From Nocardioidaceae bacterium (GTDB lineage: Bacteria > Actinomycetota > Actinomycetes > Propionibacteriales > Nocardioidaceae), in assembly GCA_017744365.1 (NCBI GenBank), contig JAGIBL010000003.1, positions 248,001 to 312,000 on the forward strand: a stretch of 64,000 bases of DNA, given 5' to 3'. How positions within the stretch are numbered: position 1 is the stretch's first letter; every line of letters begins with the position of its first letter. A program made the translations under genes and the position numbers. Under the pieces are notes generated by a model. That model was not told the DNA's origin. It did not search any database and worked only from the letters and a program-made list of their open reading frames with translations. Below are positions 15,992-23,892 of the stretch, piece after piece.

Positions 15992-16022
15992 CCTCCCGGC
16001 GGCCCCCCTCGTCGCCGGGAGG
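15992..16022 (+). terminator. Strong hairpin between actP and acs
   Basis: CCTCCCGGCG (15992-16001) and CGCCGGGAGG (16013-16022) form a perfect 10-bp stem with an 11-nt C-rich loop. There is no T-tract, as is usual in actinobacteria. It may end or attenuate the actP transcript, and TAGGCT at 16031-16036 right after it could start acs. Confidence 0.6.
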
Positions 16023-16088
16023 AGGTCCTCTAGGCTGGCCACGGAGCCAGCGTCATCCTTTCCAGGACTCATCCCGAGGAGCAACGCA

Positions 16089-18065
16089 GTGACCCAGCAG
16101 TCCGACGCCCAGAACCAGACCCTCTCCAACCTGATGCACGAGGAGCGCCGGTTCGACCCGCCGGCCGACCTGGCGGCGCAGGCAAACCTGACCGCGACCG
16201 CGTACGACGAGGCGGCCGCGGACCGGCTGGGGTTCTGGGCGAAGCAGGCCGAGCGGCTCTCCTGGGCGACCCGCTGGGACGAGGTGCTGGACTGGTCGAA
16301 CCCGCCGTTCGCGCAGTGGTTCGTGGGCGGCAAGCTGAACGCGGCGTACAACTGCGTGGACCGGCACGTCGAGGCCGGCGCCGGGGACAAGGTCGCGTTC
16401 CACTGGGTCGGCGAGCCCGAGGGTGAGACGAGGGACATCACCTACGCCCAGCTCAAGGACGAGGTCTGCCAGGCCGCGAACGCGCTGGTCGAGCTCGGCG
16501 TGAAGACCGGCGACCGGGTGGCGATCTACATGCCGATGATCCCGGAGACGGTGGTGACGATGCTGGCGTGCGCGCGCATCGGCGCCCCGCACACGGTGGT
16601 CTTCGGCGGCTTCTCCGCGGATGCGCTGGCCTCGCGGATCGAGGACTGCGACGCCCAGGTGGTGGTGACCGCGGACGGCGGCTACCGGCGCGGAGCCGCC
16701 TCGGCGTTGAAGCCCGCGGTCGACGAGGCGCGGACCAAGAACAGCGTCGTGCGCAAGGTGCTCGTGGTTCGTCGTACGGGTCAGGAGGTGGCCTGGGACG
16801 ACAGCGTGGATGTCTGGTGGCACGACCTGGTGGCCAAGCAGTCGACCGAGCACGCGTGCGAGTTCTTCGACGCCGAGCACCCGCTCTACGTCATGTACAC
16901 CTCCGGGACGACCGGCAAGCCGAAGGGCATCCTGCACACCACCGCCGGCTACCTCGTGGGCGCCGCGTACACGCACTGGGGCGTCTTCGACCTCAAGCCG
17001 GAGACCGACGTGTACTGGTGCACCGCCGACATCGGCTGGGTGACCGGGCACTCATACATGGTCTACGGGCCGCTGGCCAACCAGACCACGAGCGTCATGT
17101 ACGAGGGCACCCCGGACAGCCCGCACCAGGGTCGCTGGTGGGAGATCATCGAGCAGTACAAGGTGACGATCTTCTACACCGCGCCCACGGCGATCCGCAC
17201 CTTCATGAAGTGGGGCGACGAGATCCCCGCGAAGTACGACATGTCCTCGCTGCGGATCCTCGGCAGCGTGGGCGAGCCGATCAACCCCGAGGCGTACGTC
17301 TGGTACCGCGAGACCATCGGCGGCAGCCGTACGCCGGTGGTGGATACCTGGTGGCAGACCGAGACGGGCGCCATCATGATCTCCCCGCTGCCGGGCGTGA
17401 CCAGCGCGAAGCCGGGCTCGGCGATGACCCCGGTGCCGGGGGTGGTGGCCGACGTGGTCGACGACGACGGCAACTCGGTGCCGGACGGCTCCGGTGGCTA
17501 CCTGGTGCTCAAGGAGCCGTGGCCCTCGATGCTGCGCACCCTGTGGGGCGACGACGAGCGGTTCAAGGAGACGTACTGGTCGCGCTGGCCGGGGATGTAC
17601 TTCGCCGGAGACGGCGCCAAGAAGGACGAGGACGGCGACATCTGGGTGCTCGGCCGCGTCGACGACGTCATGAACGTCTCCGGTCACCGGCTCTCCACGA
17701 CCGAGATCGAGTCGGCCCTCGTCTCGCACCCGAAGGTCGCCGAGGCCGCGGTCGTCGGTGCCACCGACGAGACCACCGGCCAGGCCGTCGTCGCCTACGT
17801 GATCCTGCGTTCGGCTGCCGGAGACGGCGGTCCCGACATCGTCAAGGAGCTGCGCGACCACGTCGCCAAGGAGATCGGCGCCATCGCCAAGCCGAGGCAG
17901 ATCATGATCGTCGCCGAGCTCCCCAAGACCCGCTCGGGCAAGATCATGCGCCGCCTGCTCCGCGACGTCGCCGAGAACCGGACCGTCGGGGACGTGACGA
18001 CGCTGGCCGACTCGACGGTGATGGACCTCATCAAGGAAGGCGCGGCCACCTCGACCGAGGACTGA
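16089..18065 (+). CDS. acs: Acetyl-CoA synthetase (AMP-forming)
   Basis: The 658-residue enzyme activates acetate with ATP and CoA to acetyl-CoA. It has the AMP-binding P-loop YTSGTTGKPKG (about residues 270-280), WWQTETG, the hinge region RVDDVMNVSGHRLSTTEIESAL and the C-terminal KTRSGKIMRR with Lys618, the residue acetylated by Pat/AcuA-type enzymes in this family. Length and motifs are those of true Acs. The GTG at 16089 follows GAGGAG by 6-7 nt. It works with ActP upstream; the position equals Rv3667. Confidence 0.96.
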   Translation: MTQQSDAQNQTLSNLMHEERRFDPPADLAAQANLTATAYDEAAADRLGFWAKQAERLSWATRWDEVLDWSNPPFAQWFVGGKLNAAYNCVDRHVEAGAGDKVAFHWVGEPEGETRDITYAQLKDEVCQAANALVELGVKTGDRVAIYMPMIPETVVTMLACARIGAPHTVVFGGFSADALASRIEDCDAQVVVTADGGYRRGAASALKPAVDEARTKNSVVRKVLVVRRTGQEVAWDDSVDVWWHDLVAKQSTEHACEFFDAEHPLYVMYTSGTTGKPKGILHTTAGYLVGAAYTHWGVFDLKPETDVYWCTADIGWVTGHSYMVYGPLANQTTSVMYEGTPDSPHQGRWWEIIEQYKVTIFYTAPTAIRTFMKWGDEIPAKYDMSSLRILGSVGEPINPEAYVWYRETIGGSRTPVVDTWWQTETGAIMISPLPGVTSAKPGSAMTPVPGVVADVVDDDGNSVPDGSGGYLVLKEPWPSMLRTLWGDDERFKETYWSRWPGMYFAGDGAKKDEDGDIWVLGRVDDVMNVSGHRLSTTEIESALVSHPKVAEAAVVGATDETTGQAVVAYVILRSAAGDGGPDIVKELRDHVAKEIGAIAKPRQIMIVAELPKTRSGKIMRRLLRDVAENRTVGDVTTLADSTVMDLIKEGAATSTED

Positions 18066-18111
18066 GGACTGGTTCAGGACGAGTCCCCGCCGTCGCGTCG
18101 GAGCCATCGGG

Positions 18112-18230
18112 TAACCTGAGACCAGCGCGCGATCGTCTGCTGGTGGCAACGCCAGCACCCACCTCGGTGGCTCAAGCCGGTCGGCGCATCACAAGGCCGC
18201 GACCCACGGGTACGCGGCCTTGGTGATGTC
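18112..18230 (+). ncRNA. Candidate structured RNA beside the DUF3800 gene
   Basis: After TAACCT (18112-18117, -10-like) come three hairpins in a row on the plus strand: TGCTGGTG-GCAA-CGCCAGCA, an 8-pair stem capped by a GNRA tetraloop; CCAC-CTCG-GTGG; and a long stem CATCACAAGGCCGCG against CGCGGCCTTGGTGATG (one bulge) that overlaps the 3' end of the minus-strand DUF3800 gene. RNA motifs associated with DUF3800 genes have been described (DUF3800-I to -XI), but assignment to one of them is not possible by eye. The last stem could simply be a bidirectional terminator. Confidence 0.4.
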
Positions 18231-18935
18231 CCGCCATGGATGGATCTTCAGGCCGTACGACGTCAGCGCGTTGCTCCCGGCACCGCGCCGCCACATCCTC
18301 GGCGAGAGCTCCCGCAGGTAGCGGTTCTCCACGTTGCCAAACCCGTCAGGCTCGAACGCAGCATACGTAGCCGAGGCCACGGCGTCGGCGAGCTGAAGCT
18401 CCTCGACCCTGACCGGCTGGTCCAGCCTCCCGCCGCGCTCGGTGACGACCGACCACCGCACCGTGCAGTCCGACATGGCACGAAGCCGGCGTTCGTACTC
18501 GCGCAAGGTCTCGAGCTTGAACCGCACGATGTGCGCCAAGGTGTAGTGCAGCTCGTGACCACTGTCGCCAGCAAGCCAGGACATCCGCTCGAGGAGGAAT
18601 CGGAAGGTGTACAGATAGGCCGTGTCCTCGTCCATGCCGGTTCCGTCCAGGTGGCGTTTGCACACGACCACCGAGCAGACCTGAAGGAACGGCGCCTGAC
18701 CGATCGTTCGCGCCATGTGCAGCTTCGCCGAGTGCTGCTTGATGTTCCTCCAGTGCAGCACCTGGTCCGGCTTTCGGCCGAGGTCCACGCGCAGGCCGCC
18801 GAGGAGGGCCCGAGCCTCTTCCCGATGATCGTCGTCCACCAGGACCGCGGACATCACGAAGTGATCGCTGGACCTGGCGCTGTGCGAGCGCTGGCCGGCC
18901 TCGTCGACGTACGCGTGCAAGAGGGGCCGGGACAC
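18189..18935 (-). CDS. DUF3800 domain protein
   Basis: The 248-residue protein begins MSRPLLHAYVDEAGQRSHSARSSDHFVMSAVLVDDDHREEA, the DUF3800 hallmark (Y-x-DE near the N-terminus, RNase H/Vsr-like first strand), with DLGRKPDQVLHWRNIK and ELQLADAVASATYAAFEPDGFGNVENRYLREL following. The acidic pair DE in the first strand and Asp in LADAVASA are candidate metal ligands, so a nuclease function is plausible but unproven. It is an orphan insertion in otherwise syntenic backbone, with somewhat lower GC than its neighbours, which suggests acquisition. No partner toxin or antitoxin gene is adjacent; the structured RNA at its 3' side is the only companion. Confidence 0.75.
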   Translation of the reverse strand: MSRPLLHAYVDEAGQRSHSARSSDHFVMSAVLVDDDHREEARALLGGLRVDLGRKPDQVLHWRNIKQHSAKLHMARTIGQAPFLQVCSVVVCKRHLDGTGMDEDTAYLYTFRFLLERMSWLAGDSGHELHYTLAHIVRFKLETLREYERRLRAMSDCTVRWSVVTERGGRLDQPVRVEELQLADAVASATYAAFEPDGFGNVENRYLRELSPRMWRRGAGSNALTSYGLKIHPWRDITKAAYPWVAAL

Positions 18936-18968
18936 CGCACGGAATCTAGTGATCCTGAGCGAGCCGTG

Positions 18969-18992
18969 GCGGTTCTGGACCGGCGGAACCGC
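18969..18992 (-). terminator. Hairpin downstream of the MmpS-like gene
   Basis: GCGGTTC (18969-18975) and GAACCGC (18986-18992) form a 7-bp perfect stem with a 10-nt loop, 22 nt past the stop codon at 19014 on the minus strand. Confidence 0.4.
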
Positions 18993-19013
18993 GGAATTCT
19001 TCGCGGCCTCGGA

Positions 19014-19634
19014 TCAGCCCTGGCAGACCATCTGCCCGTACGGCCCCTCGGTGGACCGCTGCTCGGTCACCTTGCCGTCCACGGTGATGGTGCAGGTGAT
19101 CGGGTAGCCCCGCGAGCCCGCCTGCAGGTAGATCTGCGCGTAGTCCGGGTTGCCGTACACCGTCGAGCTGATCGACCAGCTGTGGCCCTGGTAGTTCTTC
19201 ACGATCCCCGAGGACTCGTTCAGGCTCGTCGGCATGATGTAGCCGATCGTGCCCAGGGGCGCCTGCGAGGTCGCGCGCAGCACGATGTGGTGCTTGGGCA
19301 GGTACTTGTACATGCTGCCGCCCTGGAGGCCCTGCATCTGCAGCGTCCCGCCGGTGGCGGCACCGCCGCCGCCCTTGCCCTGCAGCCCCGCCAGCGCCTG
19401 GGCGAACTGCTTCTCCGCGGAGCCGGTGGGCTTCTTGGCGGGCTTCGCGGACGGGGTCACCGTGGGGAGCTCGGACAGCGGCGCGGTCGGCGTCGCGGTG
19501 GGGAGCGGCGAGGAGAACGCGGGCTCCTCCGGGCTGGGCTTGCTCACCATCATGGTCACGAGCACGATCACCAGCACCGTCACCAGGGCAGCGCCGACGG
19601 CCGCCGTCTTCGGGTGATACCGAATCCACTCCAT
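19014..19634 (-). CDS. MmpS-like membrane-anchored protein
   Basis: The 206-residue protein has one N-terminal membrane helix (VGAALVTVLVIVLVTMMV), a Pro/Thr/Ser-rich linker (residues 35-70), a Gly-rich patch and a C-terminal beta-sandwich: HHIVLRATSQAPLGTIGYIMPTSLNESSG...YAQIYLQAGSRGYPITCTITVDGKVTEQRSTEGPYGQMVCQG. The ITCTITVDGKV...VC ending with two cysteines is the MmpS pattern, so a secreted disulfide domain is likely. MmpS proteins accompany MmpL lipid exporters, but no MmpL is here; a stand-alone envelope role is inferred. The gap 19635-19744 holds only short GTAC-rich inverted repeats that may end the terC transcript. Confidence 0.65.
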   Translation of the reverse strand: MEWIRYHPKTAAVGAALVTVLVIVLVTMMVSKPSPEEPAFSSPLPTATPTAPLSELPTVTPSAKPAKKPTGSAEKQFAQALAGLQGKGGGGAATGGTLQMQGLQGGSMYKYLPKHHIVLRATSQAPLGTIGYIMPTSLNESSGIVKNYQGHSWSISSTVYGNPDYAQIYLQAGSRGYPITCTITVDGKVTEQRSTEGPYGQMVCQG

Positions 19635-19744
19635 GGCTCCAACAACGAGCCATTCGCCGATCGGTTAGGGCGATTCGCCCGATTTCCGAGGCGAGTTTCG
19701 GATCACACCGCCGTACGACGTACCGGAATGCGCCGTACCGGAGG

Positions 19745-20755
19745 TCAGTGCCCGCGCGGCCCGGTGACCTCGTCCCGCTCGTCGTCGCTCATCCGCCGCG
19801 AGGCGATCAGGCTGGCCACGGTCGTCACCGCGAGCGTGCCCACGATCACTGTCAGCGACGCCCAGATCGGGATGTCCGGCGCCCACTCGATGTGGTGGCC
19901 GCCGTTGATGAACGGCAGCTCGTTCTCGTGCATCGCGTGCAGCACCAGCTTGACGCCGATGAAGCCGAGCAGGAACGCCAGGCCGTAGGAGAGGAAGACC
20001 AGTCGCTCGAGCAGGCCGCCGATGAGGAAGTAGAGCTGGCGCAGGCCCATGAGCGCGAAGATGTTCGCGGTCAGCACCAGGTACGGCTCCTTGGTGAGCC
20101 CGTAGATCGCCGGGATCGAGTCCAGCGCGAACAGCAGGTCGGTGGTGCCGAGCGCGAGCACCACGATGAACATCGGGGTGATGAGCCGCTTGCCGTTGCG
20201 AACCACGAACGACTTGGTGCCGTGCCACTCCGAGGTCGCCGGCAGGTGGGTCTCCACCCACTTCACCAGCCGGCTCTCCTCGTACTCGTCCTCGTCCTCG
20301 GCACCCTCCTTGGCCAGCTTGACCGCGGTGTAGAGCAGGAACAGCCCGAAGAGGTAGAAGACCCAGCTGAAGTTGTTGATCGCGGCCGCGCCGACGGCGA
20401 TGAAGATGCCGCGCATGACCAGCGCCAGCACGATGCCGATGAGCAGCGCCGTCTGCTGGTAGGCCCGCGGCACGCCGAACTTGGCCATGATGATGAGGAA
20501 GATGAACAGGTTGTCGACCGAGAGCGAGTACTCGGTCAGCCAGCCGGCGAAGAACTCCGTCCCGTACTGGTGACCCGCGACCACCCAGACGCCGATGCCG
20601 AACGCGACCGCGAGCCCGATGAAGCCGGCCAGCGCGATGGTGACCTCCCGGCGGCTGGGCTCGTGCGGGCGCCGGCCGACGACGAACACGTCGAAGAGCA
20701 GCAGCGCGGTGGTGAGGCCGATGGTGAGCCACCAGACCAAGGGGGTGACGTGCAT
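19745..20755 (-). CDS. TerC/Alx family membrane protein, probable Mn exporter
   Basis: The 336-residue integral membrane protein has about nine hydrophobic segments. TEYSLSVDNLFIFLIIMAKFGVP and ALGTTDLLFALDSIPAIYG are the two TerC Asp motifs, symmetry-related in the fold and probable metal ligands. TerC/Alx/MeeF proteins export Mn2+ and protect during metallation of secreted enzymes. The 5' leader carries a yybP-ykoY riboswitch, which supports the Mn role directly. A GGAGG site 9 nt before the ATG lies inside the regulatory hairpin. Acidic EGAEDEDEYEE forms a cytoplasmic loop. Confidence 0.92.
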   Translation of the reverse strand: MHVTPLVWWLTIGLTTALLLFDVFVVGRRPHEPSRREVTIALAGFIGLAVAFGIGVWVVAGHQYGTEFFAGWLTEYSLSVDNLFIFLIIMAKFGVPRAYQQTALLIGIVLALVMRGIFIAVGAAAINNFSWVFYLFGLFLLYTAVKLAKEGAEDEDEYEESRLVKWVETHLPATSEWHGTKSFVVRNGKRLITPMFIVVLALGTTDLLFALDSIPAIYGLTKEPYLVLTANIFALMGLRQLYFLIGGLLERLVFLSYGLAFLLGFIGVKLVLHAMHENELPFINGGHHIEWAPDIPIWASLTVIVGTLAVTTVASLIASRRMSDDERDEVTGPRGH

Positions 20756-20764
20756 GAGTTCTTA

Positions 20765-20806
20765 CCTCCGGACATGACAAAGCGGACACAGGGCCGAGTC
20801 CGGAGG
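20765..20806 (-). promoter_or_regulatory. Shine-Dalgarno-masking hairpin of the terC leader
   Basis: On the minus strand CCTCCGGAC (20806-20798) is exactly complementary to GTCCGGAGG (20773-20765), a 9-bp stem that buries the ribosome binding site GGAGG of terC. The 5' arm of this hairpin is the 3' strand of riboswitch helix P1, so the two structures exclude each other. With ligand bound P1 should form and the site be freed. Confidence 0.75.
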
Positions 20807-20900
20807 TCTCTTCCGCCCGAGACCAGCTGGCCGCGGACCGACGGGACCGGGGTGGTGCACCCGTGATGACGAGCCCGTCGCGAAGGAATACTCCCCTCCA
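20802..20900 (-). ncRNA. yybP-ykoY manganese riboswitch
   Basis: The minus strand reads GGAGGGGAGTATTCC, then CGTCATCACG in the first loop, and ends GGAAGAGACCTCC. These are the conserved elements of the yybP-ykoY class: GGGGAGUA at the 5' side, the UCA-containing L1, and AGACCU in L3, closed by P1 (GGAGG with CCTCC). The length of about 99 nt is normal. It sits upstream of terC, the best known target of this Mn2+ sensor. Confidence 0.9.
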
Positions 20901-20952
20901 ACGCGGCCCAGTCTCCCATCTCCGTACGGCGTGCGCCAAACCCTTCTCTCGC

Positions 20953-20958
20953 TAGGCT
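20953..20958 (+). promoter_or_regulatory. -10 element upstream of nhaA
   Basis: TAGGCT 58 nt before the nhaA ATG, followed in the leader by a 5-bp hairpin (CCCGG-TGCG-CCGGG). No clear -35 element was found. Confidence 0.35.
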
Positions 20959-21016
20959 GGACCCCGGTGCGCCGGGAAGTCTGGTCGGCAGTCAGCCCAC
21001 CGACCCCGAAGGCCCC

Positions 21017-22189
21017 ATGAGCGATCAGCGCGAGACCACGTTCATCGGCGACCTGCTGCGTTCCGAGACCATCGGCGGCGGCATCGCCCTGGTCGCGGCC
21101 GCGACCGCGCTGGTCTGGATGAACCTGGACCCGTCGTCGTACGTCGCCCTGCGCCACCACGAGATCGGGCCGCTCGACGTCGAGCACTGGGCCGCCGACG
21201 GTGCGCTCACCCTGTTCTTCTTCCTCGCCGGCCTCGAGGTCAAGCGCGAGCTGCTGGTCGGCTCGCTGCGCCGGCCGGCCGACGCCGCCGTCCCGGTCGT
21301 GGCCGCGCTGTGCGGGGTGGCGGTGCCGGCACTCGTCTTCCTCGCCGTGAACCTGGTCGGCGACGGGCACGACAACCTGGTCGGGTGGGCCATCCCGGCC
21401 GCCACCGACATCGCCTTCGCCCTTGCCGTCCTGGCCCTGGTCGGCTCCGCGCTGCCGACCGCGCTGCGGGCCTTCCTGCTCACCCTGGCCGTCGTCGACG
21501 ACCTCGTCGTGATCGTCGTCATCGCGCTCTTCTACACCTCCTCGGTCGACCTGCTCGCGCTGCTGGGAGCGGCCGGTGCGCTCGCCGGCTACGCGCTCTG
21601 CCAGCGCCTCCGGCTGCGCACCTGGGTGGTCTATCTGCCGCTCGCGGTGGCGGCCTGGTGGCTGGTGCACGAGAGCGGGGTGCACGCAACCGTCGCCGGC
21701 GTGCTGCTGGGGCTGCTGACCCGGGTGCGGCCCGACGCGGACGAGGACCGCTCTCCCGCCGAACGGCTCGAGCACCTGCTGACCCCGCTGAGCGCGGGCG
21801 TCGCGGTGCCGTTCTTCGCGCTGCTCAGTGCCGGGGTGCGGCTCGACGGCGGCCTGGGTCTGGGGCAACCGGTCGTGCTCGGCGTGCTCGCCGGCCTCGT
21901 CCTCGGCAAGCCGGTCGGCATCCTCGGCGGCGCCTGGTTGGTGACCCGGTTCCCCCGAGCCCGGCTCGACCCCGCGCTGGGCTGGCGGGACCTGGCCGGG
22001 GTCGCCGTCCTGGGCGGCGTCGGGTTCACCGTGTCGCTGCTGGTCTCGGATCTCTCCTTCGCCGACGTACGCCGGGAGCAGGCCAAGACCGCGGTGCTGA
22101 TCGCCTCGCTGGCGGCCGCCGCGCTCGCCGCGCTCGTCCTCGGCCGCCGGAACCGAGTACACCGGAGTGAGGACCCGGAACTTGGGTAG
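21017..22189 (+). CDS. nhaA: Na+/H+ antiporter NhaA
   Basis: The 390-residue protein has about 12 membrane segments and the family's catalytic residues: IPAATDIAFALAVLALVG with Asp131 (equivalent to E. coli Asp133) and LAVVDDLVVIVVIALFY with the ion-binding pair Asp161/Asp162 (Asp163/164 in E. coli). GVGFTVSLLVSDLSF near the C-terminus is also typical. It expels Na+ in exchange for H+ for salt and alkaline pH tolerance. An AAGG site 8 nt before the ATG serves as ribosome binding site. It could recycle the Na+ brought in by the two SSS symporters. Confidence 0.95.
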   Translation: MSDQRETTFIGDLLRSETIGGGIALVAAATALVWMNLDPSSYVALRHHEIGPLDVEHWAADGALTLFFFLAGLEVKRELLVGSLRRPADAAVPVVAALCGVAVPALVFLAVNLVGDGHDNLVGWAIPAATDIAFALAVLALVGSALPTALRAFLLTLAVVDDLVVIVVIALFYTSSVDLLALLGAAGALAGYALCQRLRLRTWVVYLPLAVAAWWLVHESGVHATVAGVLLGLLTRVRPDADEDRSPAERLEHLLTPLSAGVAVPFFALLSAGVRLDGGLGLGQPVVLGVLAGLVLGKPVGILGGAWLVTRFPRARLDPALGWRDLAGVAVLGGVGFTVSLLVSDLSFADVRREQAKTAVLIASLAAAALAALVLGRRNRVHRSEDPELG

Positions 22190-22238
22190 GGTTCGGCGCA
22201 GAAGAGCGGTGAAGAGCAAGCGCGCGAAGGGAACCCGC

Positions 22239-22673
22239 ATGGCAGACCGAGAGGCCCCCGTGACCACGGCCCCCGCGGCCCCCGCGGCCCCCGCGGCCGA
22301 GGAGCCGACCATCGGCAAGCTCGTCGTCGACGCTTTCGACGACTTCGGCACCCTGCTGCGCAACATCATCGCGCTCGCCAAGGCCGAGATGAAGGTCAGC
22401 GTGCGGGCCGGCGGGATGGCGATCGGGCTGTTCCTGGCAGCCGCGTTCCTGCTGCTGCTCTCGGTCGTGCTGGTCTCGATCTCGATCGCGTACTTCATCG
22501 TGATGGCCGGCCTGGACCCGGCCTGGGCGTTCCTCATCGTCTTCGGCGGCTACGTGCTGCTCGCGCTGCTGCTCGCGTTCATCGGCTACCGCAAGATCCG
22601 CAAGGTCCGTGCGCCCGAGCACACCATCGACCAGGCCAAGGCGACGCAGCGCGCCCTGACGTCACGCGGCTGA
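22239..22673 (+). CDS. Actinobacterial holin-X / phage-holin family membrane protein
   Basis: The 144-residue protein has an Ala/Pro-rich N-terminus with a PAA triplet repeat, an amphipathic helix (IGKLVVDAFDDFGTLLRNIIALAKAEMK) and two membrane segments (AGGMAIGLFLAAAFLLLLSVVLVSISIAYFIV; AFLIVFGGYVLLALLLAFIGYRKIRKV). This is the PF07332 pattern, and the place matches Rv3669 between acs and marP. Despite the family name it is a chromosomal envelope protein, not a lysis gene. The ATG at 22239 follows GAAGGGAA. Confidence 0.8.
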   Translation: MADREAPVTTAPAAPAAPAAEEPTIGKLVVDAFDDFGTLLRNIIALAKAEMKVSVRAGGMAIGLFLAAAFLLLLSVVLVSISIAYFIVMAGLDPAWAFLIVFGGYVLLALLLAFIGYRKIRKVRAPEHTIDQAKATQRALTSRG

Positions 22674-22686
22674 GCGAAGCCGAGCC

Positions 22687-23856
22687 TCAGGCGCAGTTGC
22701 CGCTGCTGACCTGCGTGGTCGCCTGCCAACCGCGGCCCGCGGCCTGCGCGACCTGATCGGCGGTGAGCGCGTAGCCGGTCTGCTTGTCGCTGACCGAGGC
22801 CGCGAAGATCACCCCGAGCACCTTGCCGTCCATCGAGACCAGCGGCCCGCCGGAGTTGCCCGGGCGCACCAGCCCACGGATCGAGAACACCTCGCGGGTG
22901 ACCGTGCCGCGGCCGTAGATGTCCGGCGAGCGCAGCCGCTGCTCGGCCCGGATCCTGGCCGGCTGGGCATCGAACGGACCGTCGTTGGGGAAGCCGAGGA
23001 CCACGCCGGGCTGGCGAGCGCGGCCGCCGGTGTCGAACGCCACCACGGGCCCGTCGATGTCCACGTCGAGCACCGCGATGTCGAGGTCGGAGTCGTAGTA
23101 GACGACCTTGGCGGGCAGGTTGCGGGTGCCGACCCTGACCTTCGGCTCGGTGACCCCGGCGACGACGTGCGCGTTGGTCATCAGGCGGTGCGGGCGGTAC
23201 AGGAAGCCGCTGCCCTCGATGCCGTCGCCGCAGCGGCTCGTGCCGCGGATCTTGAAGACGCTGAGCTCGGCCTTCTGCACCTGCGGGTCCTTGGTGACCG
23301 TGCCGGGCGCCGGCGAGACCTCGATGATCCGCTCCGGCGCGAACGGCTCCAGGTACCGCGGGAAGAAGCTCGAGCCGACCACCCGGTCGAAGGAGCGCAG
23401 CACGTCCTGGGCCTGGCTCGGCATCACGTCGTTGACCGAGGTCAGCACCTTGGAGTCGCGCACCATCGGGCCGATCCCGGGGATCCGCGAGCCGCTGACC
23501 GCGACACCGAGCATCCAGGCCACGGTCAGCACGGCCACCACGCTCAGCAGCGCGCCTCCGACGGCGTCCAGTGCGCGCACCGGCTGCCAGGTGATCCGGT
23601 CGCGCACCCGGCTGCCGCCGTACTGGAGGACCGCCTGGCCGAACGACGCGCACACCAGCACCACGAACAGCGCGGCCAGCGAGACCCACAGCGACGGGTC
23701 CGCGTCGCCGAGCAGGTGCGGAGCCAGCCAGATGCCGAGCAGGCCGCCGAGCACCAGGCCGACGGTCGCGAAGGCGCCGGTGATGAAGCCCTGCCAGTAG
23801 CCCGAGAGCGCGTACGCCAGCGTGAGGATCACCAGGCACCAGTCGAGGAGGTTCAT
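22687..23856 (-). CDS. marP: MarP-type membrane serine protease
   Basis: The 389-residue protein has four N-terminal membrane helices (about residues 8-120, CvpA-like) and a periplasmic chymotrypsin-fold protease. Catalytic residues are His230 (MTNAHVVAG), Asp259 (DSDLDIAVLD) and Ser335 (RPGNSGGPLV). Cys209 and Cys388 are placed as the regulatory disulfide known from M. tuberculosis MarP (Rv3671c), which keeps pH homeostasis by activating the hydrolase RipA. The gene ends head-on to the holin-like gene and is the last of the nth-tlpA-nudix-marP group. Confidence 0.93.
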   Translation of the reverse strand: MNLLDWCLVILTLAYALSGYWQGFITGAFATVGLVLGGLLGIWLAPHLLGDADPSLWVSLAALFVVLVCASFGQAVLQYGGSRVRDRITWQPVRALDAVGGALLSVVAVLTVAWMLGVAVSGSRIPGIGPMVRDSKVLTSVNDVMPSQAQDVLRSFDRVVGSSFFPRYLEPFAPERIIEVSPAPGTVTKDPQVQKAELSVFKIRGTSRCGDGIEGSGFLYRPHRLMTNAHVVAGVTEPKVRVGTRNLPAKVVYYDSDLDIAVLDVDIDGPVVAFDTGGRARQPGVVLGFPNDGPFDAQPARIRAEQRLRSPDIYGRGTVTREVFSIRGLVRPGNSGGPLVSMDGKVLGVIFAASVSDKQTGYALTADQVAQAAGRGWQATTQVSSGNCA

Positions 23857-23892
23857 GCTGTCCTTCGCGTCGGTCGGCTCACGTGCGTCGTG

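Noticed and set aside
4630-17340. Frequent CGTACG/GTCGTACG palindromes noted as possible dispersed sites
   Set aside because: They are inside coding sequence, mostly Arg-Thr or Val-Val-Arg codon pairs, and show no spacing rule.
22269-22300. GC-rich triplet repeat considered as a regulatory microsatellite
   Set aside because: It is in-frame coding for a Pro-Ala-Ala repeat at the N-terminus of the holin-like protein.
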